Positions 1 through 5,248 of a stretch of DNA of 11,185 nucleotides are shown piece after piece (position 1 is the stretch's first letter; each line of letters opens with the position of its first letter). Both the position numbers and the translations under genes were made by a program. The stretch spans positions 1 to 11,185 of the forward strand of contig JAQGJY010000050.1 in assembly GCA_028290325.1 (NCBI GenBank), read 5' to 3'. Source of the stretch: Tardiphaga sp. (GTDB lineage Bacteria; Pseudomonadota; Alphaproteobacteria; Rhizobiales; Xanthobacteraceae). Under the pieces are notes generated by a model that was not told where the DNA came from, searched no databases, and worked only from the letters and a program-made list of their open reading frames with translations.

Positions 1-1
1 C

Positions 2-604
2 TGGAAGCCCGGCATCACATTGGTCGTCGCCGGCGCCGCGCTCGAACTGCAAAACCTGTTGCGCGACGGCGTCTTTGTGCTCGTCACGCTGGCGTCGATG
101 GGACTGACAAAAACCAGTATCCGCGCCGCCAACGGATTCTCATGGGGGCCGATCCGCGAGGTCGCCGTGTTATTCGCCGGCATCTTCATCTGTATCGCGC
201 CGGTCATGGCGATGTTGCAGGCCGGTCAGGCCGGCGTGTTCGCGCCGCTGATCGGGCTCGTCAGCAATCCGGATGGTTCGCAAAATCCACTGGCCTATTT
301 CTGGCTCACCGGAATTCTGTCGTCGTTCCTCGACAACGCACCCACCTACCTCGTGTTCTTCGAACTCGCCGGCGGTGATGCCAAAGTCCTCATGACCGCG
401 GGTGCCGCGACCTTGCAGGCCATCTCGGCCGGCGCGGTGTTCATGGGCGCCAACACCTATATCGGCAATGCGCCGAACTTCATGGTCTATGCCATCGCGC
501 GCGACGCCGGCGTCAGGATGCCGAGTTTCTTCGGCTATATGGCGTGGTCCGGCGCGGTTCTGCTGCCGATCTTCCTGGTGACCGGGTGGCTGTTCTATAA
601 GTGA
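2..604 (+). CDS. CitMHS/NhaD-like ion transporter, C-terminal part (5' end outside window)
   Basis: The reading frame is open from the left edge (first whole codon at base 2, giving WKPGITL) to a TGA at 602-604, so the gene starts upstream and only about 200 C-terminal residues are seen. These are almost all hydrophobic: about five membrane-spanning stretches, ending in a final helix and a short WLFYK tail. Two landmarks stand out: FLDNAPTYLVFFELAGGD, a broken-helix segment, and GNAPNFMVYAIA shortly after it. Asn-Ala-Pro motifs of this kind are typical of the ion transporter superfamily that includes NhaD sodium/proton antiporters and the citrate transporter-like CitMHS proteins. It probably exchanges or co-transports a cation or an organic acid across the inner membrane. 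Which ion or acid cannot be told from this fragment. The TTG at base 20 is an internal codon, not the start. Confidence 0.8.
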   Translation, partial: WKPGITLVVAGAALELQNLLRDGVFVLVTLASMGLTKTSIRAANGFSWGPIREVAVLFAGIFICIAPVMAMLQAGQAGVFAPLIGLVSNPDGSQNPLAYFWLTGILSSFLDNAPTYLVFFELAGGDAKVLMTAGAATLQAISAGAVFMGANTYIGNAPNFMVYAIARDAGVRMPSFFGYMAWSGAVLLPIFLVTGWLFYK

Positions 605-620
605 CGGCCGTACGCCGTCA
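602..620. repeat. Perfect 7-bp hairpin overlapping the transporter stop codon
   Basis: TGACGGC (602-608) and GCCGTCA (614-620) are exact reverse complements around a 5-base loop. The first arm begins at the stop codon itself. No T-run follows, so this is not a classical intrinsic terminator. It may act as a 3' end stabiliser or be part of the repeat-like sequence beside it. Confidence 0.45.
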
Positions 621-630
621 TTGCGAGCGA
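616..630. repeat. Fragment resembling the dispersed CGTCATTGCGAG intergenic repeat
   Basis: The 15 bases CGTCATTGCGAGCGA match the beginning of a short palindromic intergenic repeat that I recall as frequent in Bradyrhizobium-type genomes, where it usually continues with AGCGAAGCAATCC. Here the match breaks off and no second arm is visible, so at most it is a decayed or truncated copy. The assignment rests on memory of the motif, not on a search. Confidence 0.35.
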
Positions 631-725
631 TGGCAATTCGCTTACGTCCTGTTTACCATGATTGCTTAAGGTCGAAACCCAAGCCGTGCGCGCCGCGCGT
701 GGCTGTGGCTTGCGGCGGTGAATCG

Positions 726-1520
726 ATGTGGCGTCCGTTTTCAGGGTGGAAACCAGCGTTGCTGGGGCTGGCTTTCGCGAGCGTCGCCGTGCTGCATCCC
801 GCGTCGGCGCAGAACTTCTTTGATTTCCTGTTCAATGGCGGTCAACCGCAGAAGCAGCAGCGCCAGCAGCGGCCGGCCGAGGCTTCGCCGATCGAGAATT
901 TTTTCGCCGATCCGTTCGGCCTTAATCAGCAGGCCGCGCCGCCGCCGCGCCCCGTCTCCAGTGGCGGCTCCGGGCCAGCTTTCTGCGTCCGCACCTGCGA
1001 TGGAAAATACTTTCCGCTGATGTCGCGCAGCGGCATGCCGGCCGCGCAGATGTGTCAGGCGTTCTGCCCGGCCAGCGCCACCAAGGTGTTCTTTGGCGGC
1101 AGCATCGAAAGTGCGTCGTCCAATGGCGAACGTTACGCGGATTCCGAAAACGCCTTCGCCTATCGCAAGGCGCTGAAACCGGATTGCACGTGCAACGGCC
1201 GTTCGGCGGCGGGTCTCGCGCCGGTGGATCTGTCGCTCGATACGTCGTTGAAAGCCGGCGACGTGGTCGCGACGTCGAACGGCCTTGTCGCGTTTTCCGG
1301 CGTCCGGCTCGGCGCGAATCAAAGCCCGGAATTCACGCCGGTCGCTTCGTTTCCGGGCCTGACCTCGGATGTCCGGGCCAAGCTCGGCGAGATGAAGGTC
1401 GCGCCCGTCACCGCCGATTTGATCGACAGCAGCAAGCCGGTCGCGATCGACCTGCCGCCGGTCACGGCCGCGAAGCCCGCCGTCGCCCCCAAGGCCAAGC
1501 GCGCCGACTTAGCGCGATAG
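726..1520 (+). CDS. Secreted DUF2865-type cysteine-rich protein of unknown function
   Basis: This 264-residue protein begins with a clear Sec signal peptide: basic start, hydrophobic core ALLGLAFASVAVL, and a likely cut after PASA (residue 28). The ATG at 726 was chosen because it places the signal peptide at the N-terminus. The frame stays open upstream to a TTG at 621, but those residues lack coding character. A Gln/Pro-rich stretch (about 40-80) follows, then the conserved core (about 84-195) starting PAFCVRTCDGKYFPL. Six cysteines are arranged as CxxxC (87, 91), CxxxC (110, 114) and CxC (154, 156), which suggests disulfides in the periplasm. The tail (about 235-264) is rich in Ala, Pro and Lys and ends basic. 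The core resembles DUF2865, a family of unknown function in Hyphomicrobiales. The 3' end overlaps the convergent hypothetical gene by 12 bases. Confidence 0.8.
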   Translation: MWRPFSGWKPALLGLAFASVAVLHPASAQNFFDFLFNGGQPQKQQRQQRPAEASPIENFFADPFGLNQQAAPPPRPVSSGGSGPAFCVRTCDGKYFPLMSRSGMPAAQMCQAFCPASATKVFFGGSIESASSNGERYADSENAFAYRKALKPDCTCNGRSAAGLAPVDLSLDTSLKAGDVVATSNGLVAFSGVRLGANQSPEFTPVASFPGLTSDVRAKLGEMKVAPVTADLIDSSKPVAIDLPPVTAAKPAVAPKAKRADLAR

Positions 1521-1940
1521 AATAACGCCGATCACGTTCGGCGCGGCGCGGTAGCTGTCCTCGATCGCGGCACGGGCAGCGGCGCGATTCTCCGGCGTCA
1601 GCAGGCCGCGCTTCTCGGCCAGGATCATCCAGCAATAGCCCCACCAGTCGGCCAGCATGCCATGGTCATCGACGAGGTCGTAGCCCTGCTCGGCCGCGAA
1701 GATTCGCGCATGCGCCTCGTCCAGCGTGTCGAGCCAGGCGTGATCCGCGCCGGACAGCAGGTCGTCATCGAAATCGTCGGTGGTGTAACCCCAGACCGAA
1801 ACGCAGACCGCGTCGAAAGCCCGATCGATCTGGTCGTCATCGACCGGCCGCCGCCGCGACGCGTGATGCAGCTGCGACAGCGACCGCGCGAAGTCGGCGA
1901 TCCGGGTCAGGGCGAAGGAATTATAGGCAATAGGGGACAT
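1509..1940 (-). CDS. Small acidic hypothetical protein
   Basis: This encodes 143 residues from an ATG at 1940-1938, with GAGGA (1949-1945) four bases upstream as a good ribosome binding site. I do not recognise the family. There is no signal peptide or membrane segment, so it is probably cytoplasmic. The middle is markedly acidic (DDFDDDLLSGADHAWLDTLD) and rich in Trp, with WWGYCWMILAEKRGL near residues 98-112. The C-terminal part, ENRAAARAAIEDSYRAA, looks like an amphipathic helix. The coding case is good: a proper ribosome binding site, protein-like composition, and no competing gene on the other strand. Its stop lies inside the end of the DUF2865-type gene (12-base tail-to-tail overlap). 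It is transcribed away from glgP, so the 345-base spacer upstream must hold its promoter. Confidence 0.7.
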   Translation of the reverse strand: MSPIAYNSFALTRIADFARSLSQLHHASRRRPVDDDQIDRAFDAVCVSVWGYTTDDFDDDLLSGADHAWLDTLDEAHARIFAAEQGYDLVDDHGMLADWWGYCWMILAEKRGLLTPENRAAARAAIEDSYRAAPNVIGVILSR

Positions 1941-1970
1941 CTAGTCCTCGCTCGGATGATCAGGCCATAG

Positions 1971-2005
1971 ATATTGTGGCGCGACGGCGCCGAATCACAA
2001 TGATA
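1971..2005. repeat. Imperfect inverted repeat upstream of the hypothetical gene
   Basis: GGCGC (1978-1982) pairs with GCGCC (1987-1991) around a 4-base loop. The flanking ATTGT (1973-1977) pairs with ACAAT (1997-2001) across a one-sided bulge of five bases. Further out, AT-rich ends match loosely. It lies about 30-65 bases upstream of the minus-strand ATG, where an operator or leader hairpin could sit. Confidence 0.35.
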
Positions 2006-2021
2006 TATCAAGGACTTGAAA

Positions 2022-2043
2022 TTAGTTCTTAATTTGTTCTTGG
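2022..2043. promoter_or_regulatory. Tandem direct repeat with 11-base period, possible operator
   Basis: Two adjacent 11-base units, TTAGTTCTTAA (2022-2032) and TTTGTTCTTGG (2033-2043), are identical at 8 of 11 positions and share GTTCTT. A period of about one helical turn puts both on the same DNA face, as at direct-repeat sites of many response regulators. The site lies in the AT-rich part of the divergent spacer. The regulator and the target gene are unknown, and chance similarity in AT-rich sequence is possible. Confidence 0.3.
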
Positions 2044-2285
2044 GGACCATTCGAAGTCGGGGTCAGGCAACGCGCCGCGTTTAGCGGCACGCGGCACCTA
2101 CGCGCGGGAATCCCTCGCCTCGTCAGGCCTAGCGGGTTCGGGAAGCAACCCCGCCGAATGTAACGAAACCGCGCCCTGCCCGAATTCGCGCCACCGCCGC
2201 CAAAAGCACAGCAGCCGAGCGGGTTTCGGTCCTATCGCAATCCGGCTATGCTCGCGGCCTAACCCAGCCACTCGCGCAAAATGCC

Positions 2286-4820
2286 ATGGGACATGCCAGT
2301 TTGACCGAACCATCGTCTCCGCTTCCACACCAGCCGCAATCGATCCCGCTCGACGAACTCGCTCTGGCCGAGATCAAAAGCGCGATTCTCGCCAAGCTGG
2401 CGCTCGCCATCGGCAAGGACGCGGCGCTCGCGACCCGGCACGACTGGTACAAAGCGGCGGCGTTGACGCTGCGCGACCGCGTCGTCCACCGCTGGCTGGT
2501 GACGGAAAAGCAAAGCTACGACGCCGGCCGCAAGCGGGTCTATTATCTGTCGCTCGAATTTCTGATCGGCCGTCTGTTCACCGACGCGCTAAACAATATG
2601 GGCCTGCTGCGGCTGTTCGATGCGGCGCTCGGCGATCTCGGAGTCGGCCTCGACGATCTGCGAAAATGCGAGCCCGACGCGGCGCTCGGCAATGGCGGCC
2701 TTGGCCGCCTCGCCGCCTGCTTCATGGAAAGCATGGCGACGCTACAAATCCCCGCCTTCGGCTATGGCATCCGCTACGATTTCGGGCTGTTTCGCCAGAT
2801 CATCTCGCATGGCTGGCAGCAGGAATATCCCGACGAATGGCTGGGATTCGGCAATCCGTGGGAATTGCAGCGGCCCGAGGTCGTCTATCAAATCTATTTC
2901 GGCGGCCATGTCGTGCGCAAGACCGATGCGCGCGGCCGCGAACAATCGGTATGGAATCCCGGCGAGACGGTGCAGGCCGTCGCTTACGACACGCCGATCG
3001 TCGGCTGGCGCGGCAAGCACGTGAATGCTTTGAGGCTCTGGTCGGCGCGCGCGCCCGACCCGCTGCGGCTCGACGTCTTCAACACCGGCGATTATCTCGG
3101 CGCCAGCGCCGCGCAATCCCGCGCGGAAGCGATCTGCAAATTTCTCTATCCGAACGACGAAACCGCCGCCGGCCGCGAATTGCGGCTACGTCAGGAATAT
3201 TTCTTCGTCTCGGCGTCGTTGCAGGATCTCGTGAAGCGCCATCTGGAATCTGAAGGCCAATTGCGCAATCTCTCCGCCAAGGCCGCCGTTCAATTGAACG
3301 ACACGCATCCGAGTCTTGCCGTCGCCGAGTTGATGCGCATCCTGATCGATCTGCACAACACGCCGTGGGACGACGCCTGGCAGATCACCAACGCGACGTT
3401 ATCCTATACAAACCACACGCTGCTGCCCGAGGCGCTGGAGACCTGGCCGATCGAGCTGTTCGAACGCTGCCTGCCGCGCCATATCGAGATCATCTACCGC
3501 ATCAACACGCTGCATCTCGATCGCGCCACCACGATCCGACCCGACGACACCAATTTCCGCGCCTCGGTCTCGATCATCGACGAGCGCGCCGGGCGTCGCG
3601 TGCGCATGGGGCATCTCGCGTTCATCGGGTCGCATCGCATCAACGGCGTGTCGGCGATGCATTCGGAACTGATGAAGGAGACCGTGTTCCGCGATCTCAA
3701 CCAGCTGTATCCCGGCCGCATCACCAACAAGACCAACGGCATCACCTTCCGCCGCTGGTTGATGCTGGCCAATCCGAAGCTGACGGACTTGCTGCGCGAG
3801 GCCTGCGGCGACGCGGTGCTGGATGATCCGACGCAATTGTCGCGGCTTGAGGCCTTCGCCGGCGACAGCGCCTTTCAGCAAAAATTCCGCCACGTGAAGC
3901 ATCAGAACAAGATCGCGCTGGCCCGTGTGATCGGCGAACGCATCGGGGTGCAGGTCGATCCGAGCGCGCTGTTCGATGTGCAGATCAAGCGCATCCACGA
4001 ATACAAGCGGCAGTTGCTCAATGTGCTCGAAACCGTCGCGCTGTATCACGACATGCGCGACGATCCGACCCGCGACTGGACACCGCGCGTGAAAATCTTC
4101 GCCGGCAAGGCAGCGGCGAGCTATCGCTACGCCAAGCTCATCATCAAGCTCATCAACGACGTCGCGGCGGTCGTCAACCACGACCCGCTGATCGGGGACA
4201 AGCTCAAGGTGGCTTTTTTACCCGACTACAATGTGAGCCTCGCCGAGGTCATCATTCCGGCGGCCGACCTGTCGGAACAGATTTCGACGGCCGGCATGGA
4301 AGCGTCAGGCACCGGCAACATGAAACTGTCGTTGAATGGCGCGCTGACGATCGGCACGCTCGACGGCGCGAACATCGAAATCCGCGACAATGTCGGCGTC
4401 GACAACATCGCGATCTTCGGTATGGACGCGGCGGAGGTGGTGGCCCGCCGCCAAATCGGTCTCGATGCCGGCGACGTCATCACGCGGTCTCCGCGTCTGG
4501 CACGCGCCATCGCGGCGATCGATAATGGCGATTTCTCGCCGGACGATCCGGGCCGCTTCGCCTCGGTCGCGCACGCGCTGCGCCATCTCGATCACTACAT
4601 GGTCAGCGCGGATTTCGATTCCTATTGTGACGCGCAACGAAGCGTCGATGCGCGCTGGCAGATTCCGCCGGCGTGGTCGCGCGCGGCGATCCTCAACGTC
4701 GCGCGGATGGCTTGGTTCTCGTCGGACCGCACGATCGCGGAATATGCCGAAGACATCTGGGACGTGCCGGTGAAACTCGCCGCCGCTCCCGCGCCCGCCG
4801 CGCGGACGGCGAAGGGGTAG
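2286..4820 (+). CDS. glgP: Glycogen/alpha-glucan phosphorylase
   Basis: The 844-residue product is a full-length GT35 glycogen phosphorylase. The enzyme removes terminal glucose from alpha-1,4-glucan chains with phosphate, releasing glucose 1-phosphate in the cytoplasm. Family blocks appear in order: YYLSLEFLIGR (about 86-96), DAALGNGGLGRLAACFMESM (131-150), QLNDTHPSLAVAELM, YTNHTLLPEALETWP, ITNKTNGITFRRWL, FDVQIKRIHEYKRQLLN, IFAGKAAASYRYAK, and the pyridoxal phosphate block EASGTGNMKLSLNGALTIGT, whose Lys680 should hold the cofactor. The residue after this lysine is Leu where many homologues have Phe, a mild variant. The length is slightly above the roughly 800-830 of most bacterial members because of extra N-terminal residues and an Ala/Pro tail. 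The ATG at 2286 has no clear Shine-Dalgarno sequence, so the start is less certain than the rest. No other glycogen gene lies in the window. Confidence 0.97.
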   Translation: MGHASLTEPSSPLPHQPQSIPLDELALAEIKSAILAKLALAIGKDAALATRHDWYKAAALTLRDRVVHRWLVTEKQSYDAGRKRVYYLSLEFLIGRLFTDALNNMGLLRLFDAALGDLGVGLDDLRKCEPDAALGNGGLGRLAACFMESMATLQIPAFGYGIRYDFGLFRQIISHGWQQEYPDEWLGFGNPWELQRPEVVYQIYFGGHVVRKTDARGREQSVWNPGETVQAVAYDTPIVGWRGKHVNALRLWSARAPDPLRLDVFNTGDYLGASAAQSRAEAICKFLYPNDETAAGRELRLRQEYFFVSASLQDLVKRHLESEGQLRNLSAKAAVQLNDTHPSLAVAELMRILIDLHNTPWDDAWQITNATLSYTNHTLLPEALETWPIELFERCLPRHIEIIYRINTLHLDRATTIRPDDTNFRASVSIIDERAGRRVRMGHLAFIGSHRINGVSAMHSELMKETVFRDLNQLYPGRITNKTNGITFRRWLMLANPKLTDLLREACGDAVLDDPTQLSRLEAFAGDSAFQQKFRHVKHQNKIALARVIGERIGVQVDPSALFDVQIKRIHEYKRQLLNVLETVALYHDMRDDPTRDWTPRVKIFAGKAAASYRYAKLIIKLINDVAAVVNHDPLIGDKLKVAFLPDYNVSLAEVIIPAADLSEQISTAGMEASGTGNMKLSLNGALTIGTLDGANIEIRDNVGVDNIAIFGMDAAEVVARRQIGLDAGDVITRSPRLARAIAAIDNGDFSPDDPGRFASVAHALRHLDHYMVSADFDSYCDAQRSVDARWQIPPAWSRAAILNVARMAWFSSDRTIAEYAEDIWDVPVKLAAAPAPAARTAKG

Positions 4821-4929
4821 AGGCTTGTCGGAAGAATGACTCGTCTCCCAACAAAGCGACGCCCTCTCCCACGGCGTGAATAGACCTTTCAACCGGCTCG
4901 TAGCCCATCTCCGATTTTGAATCGCGTGA

Positions 4930-4951
4930 TGGCTGGATTAAAAATCCGCCA
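4930..4951. repeat. Short hairpin downstream of glgP
   Basis: TGGC (4930-4933) plus GGATT (4935-4939) pair with AATCC (4943-4947) plus GCCA (4948-4951), leaving one bulged T and an AAA loop. This makes nine base pairs. It starts 110 bases after the glgP stop and has no T-run on either side, so a role as terminator is weakly supported. Confidence 0.35.
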
Positions 4952-4977
4952 GGCCTTGGGAAATAATGCAGGTGCGA

Positions 4978-5026
4978 CGCGTGCCCGCGACCCTTCAGCA
5001 CCCACGGTGCCAAAGCGACGCACGCG
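4978..5026. repeat. Nested inverted repeats
   Basis: An outer pair, CGCGTGC (4978-4984) and GCACGCG (5020-5026), matches perfectly over 7 bases. It encloses a second perfect hairpin, GCACC (4998-5002) and GGTGC (5006-5010), with a CAC loop. Together they could fold as a stem, an internal loop and a closing stem. It could be an intergenic palindromic repeat or part of a structured RNA. I do not recognise it as a known RNA family. Confidence 0.4.
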
Positions 5027-5140
5027 CAACAGATCCGGATCGCCGTCTGTGTCGGCGTCTGGCTGCTGTCGAACAAAATCAAACCTGCATCGTGATCCGC
5101 GCCGGCGTCGATGACCGGCAGATGCTCCGGCCCGCGTCAA

Positions 5141-5146
5141 TATAAC
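5141..5146 (+). promoter_or_regulatory. Possible -10 element of the importer operon
   Basis: TATAAC differs from the sigma-70 consensus -10 by one base and stands out in GC-rich sequence about 105 bases before the binding-protein ATG. No good -35 is seen 16-18 bases upstream. If used, transcription would begin near 5153 and the hairpin at 5161-5206 would lie at the very start of the leader. Confidence 0.25.
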
Positions 5147-5160
5147 TCGTGCTCATTTTT

Positions 5161-5206
5161 CTGGCGCACGGTGTCGCGACTTTCGTCTTGCGAGCAACCG
5201 TGCCAG
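5161..5206 (+). promoter_or_regulatory. Long imperfect hairpin in the leader of the ABC importer operon
   Basis: CTGGCGCACGGT (5161-5172) pairs with ACCGTGCCAG (5197-5206): ten base pairs with two bulged bases. The 24-base loop can fold again, with CGC and GAC pairing to GTC and GCG around a TTTC loop. It ends 42 bases before the binding-protein start and 29 bases before its ribosome binding site. It could be a leader structure, an attenuator-like stem, or an operator. No T-run follows. Confidence 0.4.
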
Positions 5207-5235
5207 CGTGTGAGCCTCGCGGCCATTCAAGCGTT

Positions 5236-5239
5236 AGGA
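5236..5239 (+). promoter_or_regulatory. Ribosome binding site of the binding-protein gene
   Basis: AGGA lies nine bases before the ATG at 5249. Together with the signal peptide that begins at that ATG, it fixes the start there rather than at the upstream ATG at 5111. Confidence 0.55.
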
Positions 5240-5248
5240 TTATACGCC

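Larger units (their letters stand above)
1941..2285. other. Divergent spacer between the hypothetical gene and glgP
   Basis: No gene is supported here. Bases from about 1993 to 2045 are clearly richer in A and T than the surroundings and are the likeliest place for promoters of the two divergent genes. I could not find a convincing -35/-10 pair on either strand. The remainder up to glgP is GC-rich. A minus-strand frame at 2098-2328 crosses the glgP start and has no coding character. Confidence 0.6.
4821..5248. other. Long spacer between glgP and the ABC importer operon
   Basis: No gene is supported in these 428 bases. Open frames on both strands (for example minus 4693-5082 and 4889-5140, plus 4917-5114) are Arg-rich, lack ribosome binding sites, and the largest runs into glgP. 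One plus-strand stretch (about 5027-5095) reads QQIRIAVCVGVWLLSNKIKP before a stop and could be a decayed coding remnant, but it has no start. The spacer holds three hairpin-forming sequences, listed separately, and should also contain the promoter of the downstream operon. Confidence 0.6.

Noticed and set aside
621..725. Upstream extension of the DUF2865-type gene from a TTG at 621
   Set aside because: It would bury the signal peptide behind 35 residues lacking coding character and would start inside the repeat-like sequence.
2098..2328. 76-residue minus-strand frame over the glgP start
   Set aside because: No ribosome binding site, no recognisable features, and it overlaps a certain gene.
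4930..4951. Intrinsic terminator for glgP
   Set aside because: The hairpin is real, but no T-run follows on either strand, so it is kept only as a hairpin.
4693..5082. 129-residue minus-strand frame in the glgP-importer spacer
   Set aside because: It starts in the spacer and runs into glgP antisense. The second half is Arg/Ser/Pro-rich shadow sequence and no ribosome binding site is evident.
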